Part shown: positions 1 through 10,591 of the stretch, piece after piece
Layout: every line of letters starts with the position of its first letter
Position numbering within the stretch: position 1 is the stretch's first letter
Source of the DNA: Stenocarpella maydis
Lineage: Eukaryota > Ascomycota > Sordariomycetes > Diaporthales > Diaporthaceae
Length of the DNA stretch: 64,000 nucleotides
NCBI GenBank assembly: GCA_002270565.1
Contig: NQMI01000002.1
Span: 1-64,000, forward strand
Reading direction: 5' to 3'
Made by a program: the position numbers and the translations under genes
Notes under the pieces: model-generated
Database searches by the model: none
Seen by the model: the letters and a program-made list of their open reading frames with translations, nothing else
What the model was told of the DNA's origin: nothing

Positions 1-608
1 ATCTCTGTCAATGGAGATATACTTAGTCAGAGACAGAAGACAATAAGAGCTGAGAAGAAATATACGACCGCGATCGGGAAAGAAAGAAATAGTTTTGGTT
101 ACATACCACCCAAGCTCTTTTCCCTTTCCCTTCTTTTTTTTTTTAAAAAAAAAAGAATGTGATCGGATTAAAAACAAGACCTTTACCAGGTAATTAGGTG
201 CCGTCATTTAAGCCGATGGTTGAAGCACATAAATATTTCCGTCATAGGAGAGGCGAAAGAGCAGTCTCAGCATTTGAACCATGCTTCCAGTCCACGTATG
301 CCCACCCAGCCTGTTTTTGGTGCGTGCGCCAAATACAAGAGATAAGCGTATAGCCTCATACAAAATCAAGTACCTTTTATAAAACCCCTGCTTAGAACCG
401 CTCTAAAGCTCTCTTTTACCTAGTCATTAGTTTCAAGGCCCCTCTAATAGCAAACGTCATACCTCGTATTCAGCACTGCCCTATCTTTGATCCGTCCCTC
501 GTACCCCTCCTCGCATATTCTATGCGTTCTAGAGCAGCCCCTCTCTTTAAAGCGGCCCCTTTTTTTTTTTAAGAAAAAAAGAAAAAATAAGCCCGTCTAA
601 AGAAGGCG

Positions 609-744
609 ATCTCTAAAGGAAGGGGATCTCTAAAGGAAGGGGATCTCTAAAGGAAGGGGATCTCTAAAGGAAGGGGATCTCTAAAGGAAGGGGATCTCTA
701 AAGGAAGGGGATCTCTAAAGGAAGGGGATCTCTAAAAGAAGGGG
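609..744. repeat. Tandem repeat, 17-bp unit, 8 copies
   Basis: The unit ATCTCTAAAGGAAGGGG starts at 609, 626, 643, 660, 677, 694, 711 and 728. The last copy has one change (AAAAGAAGGGG). It lies in the core of the hAT-like element, between the two inverted arms. It has no spacer structure, so it is a minisatellite and not a CRISPR array. Confidence 0.95.
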
Positions 745-829
745 TAGAGTAGGGATATTAAAGAGCTATAGCAGGGGTTCTAGGCAGGGGTTTTGGGCAG
801 GGGTTTTATAAAAGGTACTTGATTTTATA

Positions 830-2654
830 GAGATCGGATATTCGCAGGGCAAAAAACGGATGGTACAGGGCAACATGTACCCCTGGTGCGCCAACCTTAA
901 TTTGCACCACCAATTCGCCATACAAAACAACAATACACGGTCATTGACTACACATTTTCTGCTCTGCAATCGTACTATCGTCGCTTCTGCTTGCCCCCAT
1001 CGTTTCTTCTGCCCTGGTGTTTTGGCTACTTCTTTCCTCGTCGCCTGGGGCGTTCCTCCTCGTACCCAAGCACCTCAATCTCCTCCTGGGTCTCCTTCTC
1101 GTCGTCGACGAGGTCTGCAACAGTCAGATCTACCCGTGGCAGCTGGTTGACAGTCTCACGAGCCTTCGTACGGGGCTTCTTGGCCGCTGGCTCGGGTGTT
1201 GAGGTCGTCGCCGCTGGCGAGGCTGCAACAGCAGAACGTCGCTTCGGAAGCTGACGAGTTGGTGGCGCCGTGAGCCCTGCCTCCAACTGCTTGTCCCGTC
1301 GGACGGCTTCTCGCTCGTTCTTCCTGCTACGGGTGTCCTTCTGATCAAGGGACTGGAGGGTCTCGTCATTCCACTCGAATGCTAATGCTGAGTTGACCCG
1401 TTGCACAGAAGCTGTAGTCGCCCTCGTCTTATCGCCAGCCCTACTGCCCAGACTGGTTGTTGTTGAGGTTGTCTTCTTGGCCAGTACGGCTTTCCCACGC
1501 CTGGCGAGGATTCCTTCTTCGTCTGTACCAAACGTACTCTCGTCACGGGGTCTTCCCTTTGTGGCGGTGACCTTCGTGGGCGAGTGGACTGCGAGGAGAG
1601 GGTTTCCGAGCGAGAGGTCACGATCTAGCCAGTAAGACTTGTGGATATCCTCCTTTATCAGAGGCAGCTCAGCCTTCTCTCTCTCTGCAATTCGGCTTGC
1701 GCAGGGCAAACTGTATTGAGTGTAGATAGGGCAAATGCAAGTTGCAGGCGAGCAGTTGCCCCGTGGGATCTGCTTCTTTAGCATTCGGAGTGCTTGGCTT
1801 CTTTCCGTGGCGAGAAGATCGAGGGCTGCCCACGCAACTTGAAGCGGAAGCTTGCCAAGCCACTTCTGCCCATTGAACTTCTCTAGAGAGTACGTCTTCT
1901 GGCGTGCTTCCTCGTTGCATAGAGCACGAGAACTATCGCGAATCATCTCGTCGGCAGCCTCAATCAAGTAGAGAACGTTCCCCATACCATGGCCGAGATA
2001 GACCTTCAATTTGCGATGTGTGGCTTCCGTGGAGGAGGTGGCACGTAAGCCGAAGTTGAGGGTCTTGCAGATCTTGTGCGTAGCCCATTTGGCGACGATC
2101 TTCTCTTCCTCGTCGACGTACTAGGTCTGAAGGTAGTTGATGATCGCCACCTGGTCTGAGAACTTCTCTCGAAGGCGCTGCCAAGCCGTATCGTATATCT
2201 CGCGATCAGTTGAGAATTCCATGATCTTCAGCAGGTCGAATAGAGCCTGGCGAGTTTAGGGAATATCCTCCAGATTCGGTTGTTTGTGGCGTTGATGTGG
2301 TTGTTCCAGTCACGACAGTCTGCCTGCCATTGCGCCTCAAGGTGGGTGTAATCAGGGATTGCTGACATCGCTGCAACACCAAAAAAATTAAATCTGACTG
2401 GAGAATATATATTTCTGATGGCTAGACGATCGATTGCAAGAAGAATTTAGTCTGTATCGCGAGTTGTGGGTGGTTGGCGAGGGAGTGTTGTTGGGTAGGT
2501 GTAGGCAGATTGGCAGGTCTGCAGGTTGGGGGCATAAAAAGCACTTGGGGTGGGTGGTGCGTGTGTAAGTTGACGTTGAATGGGGCGCTCTGATTGGTCG
2601 GTGGTACTTCTTGCCCTGTACCGTCCGTTTTTTGCCCTGCGAATATCCGATCTC
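830..2654 (-). mobile_element. Mutator-like (MULE) transposon relic, internally deleted, nested in the hAT-like element
   Basis: The terminal inverted repeats are about 44 bp (830-873 and 2611-2654) with a single mismatch, beginning GAGATCGGATATTCGCAGGG. An 8-bp target duplication ATTTTATA flanks them at 822-829 and 2655-2662. With the element and one duplication removed, the outer element's inverted arm is continuous, which confirms the insertion. At 1825 bp it is shorter than a typical autonomous fungal MULE. It carries only the start and the C-terminal part of a transposase. Confidence 0.85.
1026..2368 (-). pseudogene. MULE transposase remnant (DDE core missing)
   Basis: An ATG at 2368 opens about 45 codons and then runs into a stop. 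The reading continues in another frame that resembles the part of MULE transposases after the catalytic domain. It has a conserved-looking stretch with THRKLKVYLGHGMGN, then a SWIM-like cysteine cluster (C-I-C ... P-C, codons near 1700-1760), and a long basic, low-complexity tail ending RRRGKK. A TAG at about 2121 interrupts the frame where CAG (Gln) is expected, and a TAA near 2250 interrupts it again. The usual CxH of the SWIM motif reads C-A-S here. The DDE catalytic domain is absent, consistent with an internal deletion joining the N-terminus to the C-terminal third. The 327-codon open stretch downstream of the TAG is a relic and not an intact gene. Confidence 0.75.
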
Positions 2655-2744
2655 ATTTTATATGGGGCTATACGCTTAAATTTTGTATTTTTTGGGTGGG
2701 CGGATGCAAAAAGCTAGGTGGGCGTACGTTGACTGCATGCTTCC

Positions 2745-3177
2745 CACCTAGAAGTAGATAGGTATATATTTAAAGACGTGAATCCATTATGAAAATATTA
2801 CACAGTGAAATTTAAGGCTTTTCGTAAAGAAAAAGACATTATCCAATCCTAGGGAATGCAACGACCCCACATTAACAGTCTTGTATCCATTTACTCTTCG
2901 AGCCAGCCGCCAAGCCAAACACGTAGCAGGGTGAATATGATTCTACAGTTCGCTAATGAAAACACATACGACCATAGGTATCAGAAAATTCGGGATCCCG
3001 TCCGCTCTCCCATAGACAAGCTGGTGACCGCTGGATTAGTAGTTGGGTCGGTGACGACCAGCGAATACCCGGTGTTGTATGTTTTACTTTTTGTCACAAT
3101 CTCCACTTCACTTGAGTCATGGCCTTATTGATGGATTTTATGGCCCGTTTTTTTGTTCAACAATGAGGTGTAATCAC
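2745..3177. other. Intergenic, nothing recognised
   Basis: Short open frames occur on the plus strand (for example from 2856), but none has a recognisable domain, start context or splice structure. Confidence 0.5.
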
Positions 3178-3462
3178 CTAGTGCCCTTTCTTGATTTGCC
3201 AGTTGTGCGAGTTCATTATGGATCCTCCTATAACAAGGCCGGCCACCACACAGTGCGCAACAGCCACCATTACGAGGACGGCCGGCCGGCCGAGCCCTAA
3301 GCCTATGGCCAGCGTAATTGAGGACATTCCGGCGATGATGACGGAGAAGAAGGTTTTCATCGAATGAGGCATGATGAAATCTTTCCAGTACAGCGAGGAA
3401 AGTGTGGCTTCGTCGGTGTCGAGTGGGTCGAGCCATGCGAGACGGCCGCTTCGCGAGGGCAT
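3178..3462 (-). CDS. Small hypothetical membrane protein (94 aa)
   Basis: The frame opens at MPSRSGRLAW and encodes 94 residues. Two hydrophobic stretches follow one another, roughly residues 37-57 and 60-81, and a short basic tail ends KKGH. This would fit a two-pass membrane protein, but I recognise no family. An upstream in-frame extension to 3636 exists and looks less protein-like. The nearest neighbours are repeat relics, so it could also be the remnant of a larger transporter gene. It is included because the hydrophobic pattern is regular and the frame is free of stops; support is weak. Confidence 0.3.
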   Translation of the reverse strand: MPSRSGRLAWLDPLDTDEATLSSLYWKDFIMPHSMKTFFSVIIAGMSSITLAIGLGLGRPAVLVMVAVAHCVVAGLVIGGSIMNSHNWQIKKGH

Positions 3463-4199
3463 TGTGATATGAATAGCCTGAGGCAAATTATGTTTTGAAT
3501 AGATTCTTTGCAGTCCAACGACAAGAAATTTTGGGTGACTGGTAGCACGTAGGTATGGACTCCTCTCTTGAAGTCGGATGAGTGGGTGGGGCATGGCACC
3601 TCTTTTATGAGCTCCGCTTGCATTTAGAATTAACAAAGCATTAGCCCAAGAAGATGACCTCGATTTCTTGGAGTGGCCAGTACCGAATTTGGGGGTATGA
3701 ACAAAGGGCGGTTGCGTACCTTTGCTGCAGAATGGCTAGCCAGAGATATTCATCCGCTTTGATTTAAAAAATATAAGCTAGGGGACCCTATTCTTCAACC
3801 CCTGAGCATTATTCATGCGTATCAACTATTCGTTATCTGACGGCTCAACCACACCATTCGTTTTACATGCGTAGGAAGAGACTTCGGCTAATGCCCTGTT
3901 TGTACTATAAAGGAAATTCCTCCTCCTTTAAATAGAATAAAGATATGAATAATTTGCTCAGACTTCTTAGACTTGTGCCCAGAAGGCTTCCCGATATACT
4001 CTAGGTCATGATTACAATAAATGACTGGCCGTCATAATCTTTCGAGGTGACTTGTCTGTTCAGGGCCGCCTTCATTTTTTTATTTTTTTTAGAGCATCAT
4101 GCCTTTGCGGGCTAGAATCTCGGATTTGAAATTGTGAGTGATTGAGCGTCTACATCATCTAATTGTGCAGATATCATGGAGAGGTATAACGCCAGGCTA
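3463..4199. other. Intergenic, nothing recognised
   Basis: Moderately AT-rich sequence with only very short frames. A T-rich run sits near 4075-4090. It ends at the TA duplication of the next transposon. Confidence 0.5.
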
Positions 4200-4201
4200 T
4201 A

Positions 4202-5962
4202 ATATTGTCGCCCCGGCTTCCGGCCGGGCCCCCCTTCCGGCCGCCCTACCCACCCACCATGCCACTATTCCCAATGTTAATTTCCCGCTATAACTATTAC
4301 CGAGCCCTCTTCTATTAGTGTTGAGGAATTGCTAGAATTATTACTATTAGGCGATATAGCCCTGGTCTTGATTTGAGCCCTTTAAATAGCCTTAATATTT
4401 GTAAAAGTCTTATTTAGGTTAATTTAGACCTTTGTCTTCTGGATCTTTATATAGGCCTTAATTTTACTTTATAGCTTCTTATTTTTTAAGGATATTACTA
4501 AGTTAAACTCTCTCTTACTATATCCCTTAAGAATTTTTCTAAAGAGTACTTATTATATAGGGCTTAAGTATTGCTAGCGGGTATAATTAGCTATTATAGA
4601 CCTTAACTCTTATATTATTTAAGCATTTCATAAATAATATTTAAGAGCTAAGATTTAGATCTGTATACTTTATTTTCATTAATAAAGATATTCCTAATAA
4701 TAGATTCTTTAAAATTAGTCTTTATTTAGTAGTTTTTAAGAACATAATTATTTAAAAGTATTCTTATTTAATTAATTAGCTATAACTCTGTTTTGCTCCA
4801 CTTAGAATGAATATTTACTATTATAAATATCTCTTCTTAAGCCTTATAGTAGTAATAGAGGAATCTTTATTTAACTATAATTATTAATATATTATACGCT
4901 TTAAGAAGATATAGATATTTTTAAAATGCTTACTTAATTAGGCTAAATATAGCTATATTTAGAGGCTATAAAATGTATATTATATATGCTAATAAGAAGA
5001 TTATATAGATTTTATATAAGAAGTATTCTTATATATAATCTATACTGGTATAGGTATAGTAGCTGTTTATTATCAATAAATACTACTTATTTTAGTTAAT
5101 TAGAGCTATTTAAGGAATAAAGACGTTCTTTATAGCTATAAGAAACTATTATTGGTATATATTTTACCCTTAAAAATAATTAATAGGATTAGTACTCTTC
5201 TTTAGGTATTAATATACTTTAAGAAAGAGGTTTATATTTAGAGATTATAGTTTAATTAAGTAATTATGCTTCCCTTTATAGATAAGAGCTTGCTTTAAGT
5301 AAACCTTTATAGTTTTACTTTTATTAGTATTTTAATAGTTAGTTAGTTTAATAGATTTAATAATAGGTAGCTAGAGGAGATTAAATTAAGATTTAATATT
5401 CTTTTTATTAGCTGCTTGAATTCTCAAGGCTTTAATATGCTGATTCTTTCTTAATTAGAGCTTTATGTAGTAAGAAAGGAAGCTCTTAAGCTAAGTTTTT
5501 TTTAATGGGAGGGTAGTTTTTATTTAAGAAGGCTAAGTGGGCTATTAGACTTTATAGATTATATTAGGTAAGAGTAAGTCCTAGATGACTCTGATTTATT
5601 ATATATAGAGCTAATGAATTGTCTTAATAGTTAGAAAGAAGCCTTTAAGGTAGGGTAGCCTTTTGTTAGCTTAATATGCTATTGAGCTGATTGAATAGAA
5701 TAGTGTGAGGGATATACTAGGTTTTAGAGACCTGCTTAATAAATATATTATCCTTAATTATAATAATGGCGTTATCAACTTCTGCTTTTAATTATTGCTT
5801 TATAATTATTTAATTAATATGTATATAAAGTTTGGTAAAAACAAAAATCCTTTATTAAGATATTTGGGTTTTCCTAGAGGGTGGTTATAGATGTGTTTAT
5901 ATGTTTATGCGGTTGTGGGGCGCCTGGAAGAGGGGCCCGGCTGGAAGCTGGGGCGATGATGT
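4202..5962 (-). mobile_element. pogo/Fot1-like element, family A, copy 1 (heavily RIP-damaged)
   Basis: The ends are inverted repeats rich in CCGGCTTCCGGCCGGGCC, and TA lies on both sides (4200-4201 and 5963-5964), as expected for Tc1/mariner/pogo elements. It aligns end to end with the copy at 52195-54044. The interior has been converted to AT-rich sequence by C-to-T and G-to-A changes on both strands. The transposase frame on the minus strand is destroyed by many TAA/TAG codons. The terminal repeats themselves remain GC-rich and nearly identical to the other copy. It is 1761 bp against 1850 bp, so small deletions have also occurred. Confidence 0.85.
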
Positions 5963-5964
5963 TA

Positions 5965-7319
5965 ATAATAATATTGGCCGCGCTTTATAACTATAATTTT
6001 TCGTCCTTGTCAACATTGACTTTGCATCTACTGTATGACTGCAGCATAGTGTCCCAATGACACCCTCCATTTCTCGGGGTGGGTGGAACGTGGGCCACCT
6101 ACGTCAAATAAATTATTATGTCACGATACTAAGTAGACTTGCGCCAATGTGCATAAGAGTAACTGTCTGTAAATGCTGTCATTGCGGATCCCTGATTAGT
6201 ATATGCAGACTGTTTGAGAACTTAACGCAAGAACGCCCAGTTTAATGGCAGCTAAGGACCGTTTGCCAACACGGACCGTGATTTGTGGTCCTAGTCCCCG
6301 TGCTTATGTGTCCAGCGACGCCACCCCAGTTTCGTCCGCCTTGGCCGGGAACAAAATGTCCTGCGACCGGGAGTGATTGCTCAAATAAACGTGTCAGTTG
6401 GCAGTCCCAGCTTTAAGAATGGTTGAAAATTGCAAGTCGGTCATGACTTCGCGACCGAAACCTGGCTGTCCTGGTTCCAATGCAAATTTCTATATCAGCA
6501 GATCCTGTTGTTCATCCACAGACCCTGAACTGAAGAATACCTCGCAGTTATCCGCGTCTTGGATTCTAAGCCACGTGATAAATCCTGGGAAGCGAGGGTG
6601 GCAAAGGCCGTGGTACTATGGGAGATCAGCGGGCGGAATTTTCTCGCAGACCTTATGGAAGTGAGACACCCAGTATTTCGCCGCATATCTAAGAAATCAG
6701 GGAACTTCTCCTGTCGGGTGTCTCGGCCCAGCATTCTTGCATGGCTTACCTAGCATATAGAGATAGGTCGTACAAGCTTCTAGAAGCGTAGCGTGGCAGG
6801 ATTCCAACGAAAATGTGTGCTGCCAGCCTTGCCCCATCTCACTGGCTAATATCCCGGGTTCAGCGCCATCTGTAGAGTTAAGCACACTCACGCCATAGTC
6901 TTGTTCATCATCTGAGTCAGAATCTGAAAGAACCCATACTTCCTCGTCTGCCTTGATGCTGAGCGGTGCTATGTCCAGGTCTTTCAATGAAGCTCCGCCA
7001 AGTAAGAAACCCCTAGCGGCCTGGTCGACGAGGTAGACGTTATGATGTATTATCGGACTAAATGGTCAGAAATGGACTTAAGATGATTTTAAGAGGGGTA
7101 CACTATTATGTATTCAACTAAGGTAAATTTGCGACTGCTAGGTCTGCACCCGGATGGTGACTCGGTAAAGGTGTCATGGTCGGGCTTTATTGAGAGGGCA
7201 ACATTCAGCTCGTCAACAGTGAGTGTCCTCGTCACAAGCGTAAGTGAACTATCGATTGCCTGCGGTCCATTATACCAGGTATACACGTTCTAGTTCTGCA
7301 CCCAGTTACGAGATCTAAA
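5965..7319. other. Intergenic or decayed sequence
   Basis: It contains overlapping short frames on both strands, for example 6697-6987 minus with an acidic Ser/Asp stretch. None has a recognisable domain or intact neighbours. Part of it may be the 5' side of the F-box-like pseudogene that follows. Confidence 0.4.
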
Positions 7320-7990
7320 CTCCATCTAGACGAAGCTCATGAGTGGGAATTGGAAATAATGGGGCATACGCCAGATCCGTTGCAAGATCCGTGGTCAGCG
7401 TCAATAACGAATCAATTACGCCGTTTACGCTGGACCAGGGCGCCTACTCGGAGCTCCCTGATTAATTTTGACCAATACTATCCTCCTCTATCAGACCTGA
7501 CGAACTTGGGGATGCTAGAAATTGACAGAAGATTCCTTTAATTCTGCCTGAAGAGAGCCTTGACCTCGCACATCCCCGCGGACGAGAACGCCATACATTT
7601 GCCCGCAGTGTTGCCCCATTCGATCCGCATACTCCATCTTACGCTTGGGACGCGGATGGCCCCCTAGTCAACCAGGCTGATCGAGCTCGCTGCGGCCAAG
7701 GAAACATCCTCTCCTATTAATTCACTCGTGCAAATGGACGACTACATGCAGTAGCTGCTTTATTGGGGGGGTGACCCAGAAAGTAGGAAGCCATTGCTGG
7801 AGGTTATGGACACTCTTGGGGTGTTCGGTGCGATGAAAAAGGGCGGAATAGAGTTGAAAATAGAGATAAACGAAAAGGGCAACAAACGTACGCCCCCTCT
7901 TATTCTCGGTACAGGGGAAACGGCCTCTATGCTATGTAGAAAACAAAATAATGGTCCCACTTGCCGTAGGCATGTTGGGCATTTATATTC
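7320..7990 (+). pseudogene. Decayed F-box/leucine-rich-repeat-like gene
   Basis: Reading the plus strand in adjoining frames gives fragments resembling the C-terminal part of fungal F-box/LRR proteins. These include leucine-spaced segments such as LPHSIRILHLTLGTR followed by LIELAAAKE and, later, LLEVMDTLGVFG. In these families similar pieces line up as a slope of leucine-rich strands followed by an 'ALAEAK' helix. The frame is broken by in-frame TAG codons near 7665 and 7753 and by frame changes. No F-box itself is visible. The assignment rests on pattern resemblance only. Confidence 0.4.
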
Positions 7991-8352
7991 GGCCACTTCC
8001 TCGACACTAGACACCTGCAAGCTAAGCACTTCATATGCTCAAGCCAGGCGCAGCCCTCTTTTAGAATACTAAGCCCCGAATACCGGAAGACATAGCTGCA
8101 ATGGCCTGCGGGCTGTACTAAATCAAGGTTTTATAGATGTATTAGCTTTGACCGGTCTCAAGCCCAGTGGGTACACATCTAGTAGCTGTTTCTCAATGGG
8201 GAAAGTTGTAAATCGGATAAACAGTAACCGACGGCATTTAAATACCAGGTGGAAAGCCCCGACCGGGGCTCTGAGAGCTCTTTGTCTAACTACTCTATAC
8301 CGCGGGGCTTAGAAATGGGTGTAGAGAGGGTTCGCCCTTATCTATTCACTTA

Positions 8353-10589
8353 CCGTACCCCATACACCTTCGGTCACCCCTACCTTCGGACCACACAAAA
8401 TCACACAGCCACCACACAAAGTGAGGGTATTTGGCTTATATGCATTCGCTTAATTCTAAAGTTCTCACGATGTTTTTATAGTTAATCTATAGCTCTTTAA
8501 TAGATCTACATATATTGAGTGTTAATTTATAGACTGCATAGCGTACTGGCGGTGTGGTCTGGTAGAATCCCGTACTACTTGTGTGCCTTCTAAGATAGTT
8601 ACCCTTATAAATTAAAGATTGTTCTCTCTGTAGCATTACCGACTCAATTGCCCAGTATAGCGCCCAAAAAGAAGCCATACGGTAGATCTAAGGACTATTA
8701 ACAGTCCCAGATATATAATGCAGCATATACAGTTATAGATAAGGGCCTTACGCCCTATGCAGCAGCCAACCGGTTCAGTATGTTGAAGACCACACTATTG
8801 AAGCAAATGGAGGGTACTAGACCCTTAAATGAGTAGATCCAGCCTGCTCAACGCCTATCTTATACCCAAGAGGATGATATTATTAATTGGATTCTCCGGT
8901 AAGAGAAATTGGGCTATATCTCAACTAGTTCCTTTATCCGTTCCCTTATTACGTCTATTCTTATGGAAAATGGCGATAATAAGCCATTGGGGAAGAATTA
9001 GGTTGATAATTTTAAAAAGAAGCACCTAGAAGTTATTTTGAAGATAGGTAGGAAGCAAGAAGCCAAGCGGTTTTCTTCATTCACTCCTAAGGCAGTTAAC
9101 TAGTATTTTAATAAGCTGGAGGACTTTAAATGGGTTGAAGCTGACTTGATAGTTAATGTTGATAAAGGAGGCATTATGGAAGGCAATAATATACTTATCC
9201 CTTATTTGCCTATTAAGAGATGCTATTCTTAACTAATTGCATTCATAGCCTATGATAAATTTGTACTAGGAAGTGCTAAAAAGCGGTTTATTGCTGTAAA
9301 AGAAAATACTGCTTAGGCGATAGTTACAGTCATTGACTCTGTAACTGCTATAGGCCACTATTTGCCTTTAGGGCTTATTTTCAAAGGAGTTAATCTTTAA
9401 TAGCAATGGTTTAAGAGAGAATTTAAGAAGATTATGCCCCTAGAATGGGGTTTTGAGGTCTCTCTAAATGGCTAGATAAGCAATGAGATTGCTATTAAAT
9501 GGCTCTGTAATATCCTCATCCCGGTAATAAATAAGATCCGAGAGAATGATAAGTCCCGGGCTATTCTTTTAATACTTAATGGCTATAATAGTTACCGGAG
9601 CGTCGAGTTTATAACTATATGCTATAGGCATAATATCAACCCGTTGTGGCTACCCGTACATACTTCTCACGGGCTTTAACCTCTTAATAACAGCATTTTC
9701 AGTATGCTTAAAGGAGCATTTAATAATGAGACTGAGAAGCTATCTAGCTATATGAATTTGACTCTTATGGGCAAAATTAATTTTGTTAAATGCCTCCTTG
9801 AAGCTCGGAAAGCAGTCACCAAGAAGACTATCAGAAATGCCTTCAAACATATAGGCATGTACCCAATATCACAAGAGAAGGCAATGTAGCATCTAGAAAT
9901 ATACCCAAACCTAGAACTAGATCTCCTAAATCAGCCGGAATAATTAAATTATAAGAATTCTAGTAATAAGGCCATTAGTTAAGCCTCCAATAAAGCCGGC
10001 AGCCCATCTAAGGATGAAGAGGCTATTATAAAAGACTATATGATGTCACTAGTCTCTAGAGATAATCGCCCGGCTAGATATAGAGCCAAATAAGTTGCTA
10101 ATGAGATTAACAGACTATAATCTTAAGTTGCCATCCTTAAGAGAGAAAATACCGGCCTTAAAGTTAAAAGAGAGGTCCGAGAGAAGATAAAACGCTATAA
10201 GGCTATACCCAATCCCAATGCGGAGTTTATAACTATATTCGAAATAGGGCAGAAAGACCTTACAGTAGAGGCACTGGAAGAAGAGCTACGGCCTTAGAAA
10301 CGCCATAAAGTTGCTTAAGTTAAGGTTGAAGTTAAGGAGAAGGAAGATAAAGAAGATGCATCCGAGCCTAAGATTGTGGAGGAGCGACTCGGCTGTGGGG
10401 GCTGCAAAATTTGACATCCGGCTAGATATAGTAATTGATTGACTTCTCATGATTATTTTCATATAGCTATTAGGTGTGCATTATAAGAATTGATTGAGTT
10501 GTGGCTATCTGAATACCCTTAGTTTGTGTGGTATGTTCCAATTTAGTGTGGTCCGAAGGTGGGGGTGACCGAAGGTGTATGGGGTACGG
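8353..10589 (+). mobile_element. pogo/Fot1-like element, family C
   Basis: The inverted ends begin CCGTACCCCATACACCTTCG and continue for about 45 bp (8353-8397 and 10545-10589). TA lies directly outside both (8351-8352 and 10590-10591). It is 2237 bp long with a plus-strand transposase pseudogene filling most of it. The terminal sequence differs from families A and B but keeps the same two-core arrangement. Confidence 0.9.
8657..10414 (+). pseudogene. pogo-like (DDE_1) transposase pseudogene with RIP-type stops
   Basis: One frame of 586 codons runs from ATA-GCG-CCC at 8657, probably a mutated ATG, to TGA at 10412. It has no net frameshift but about twenty in-frame stops. An N-terminal helix-turn-helix region is visible (TPYAAANRFSM). 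The DDE_1 core follows with NVDKGGIMEGN near 9160, ILLILNGYNS near 9570 (the catalytic Asp of this block reads Asn) and SHGLPLNNSIFSMLK-like sequence near 9670-9710, again with Asn where Asp is usual. A C-terminal stretch GKINFVKCLLEARKAVTKK matches the region after the third catalytic residue in Fot1-like proteins. A lysine-rich coiled tail comes last. Stops fall mainly where CAG, CAA or TGG would be expected, the signature of C-to-T or G-to-A change. Confidence 0.85.
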
Positions 10590-10591
10590 TA

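Larger units (their letters stand above)
288..2735. mobile_element. hAT-like non-autonomous element with long inverted arms, split by a nested transposon
   Basis: The ends are inverted: the left end begins CAGTCCACGTATGCCCACC and the right end, read on the minus strand, begins CAGTCAACGTACGCCCACC. The inverted match continues for about 130 bp: 288 to about 420 on the left, and about 765-829 plus 2663-2735 on the right. An 8-bp direct repeat CATGCTTC lies immediately outside both ends (280-287 and 2736-2743). CAG termini with an 8-bp duplication are typical of hAT elements; that family call is inference because no hAT transposase is present. Without the inserted 1.8-kb element the unit is about 615 bp. 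Its core holds a 17-bp tandem repeat and homopolymer runs. Confidence 0.7.

Noticed and set aside
207..355. Loss-of-function changes in the ABC transporter's first nucleotide-binding domain (residue positions in the protein at 19940-24569)
   Set aside because: GRPGSGCST and WDN in NBD1, and the altered signature in NBD2, are normal features of fungal PDR transporters and do not indicate damage.
609..744. CRISPR-like array
   Set aside because: The 17-bp units abut with no variable spacers, and the genome is fungal; it is a minisatellite.
1026..2009. Intact 327-codon gene on the minus strand
   Set aside because: The frame continues upstream past a TAG into transposase sequence and lies within transposon ends; it is the open tail of a relic, and its apparent start is not an ATG.
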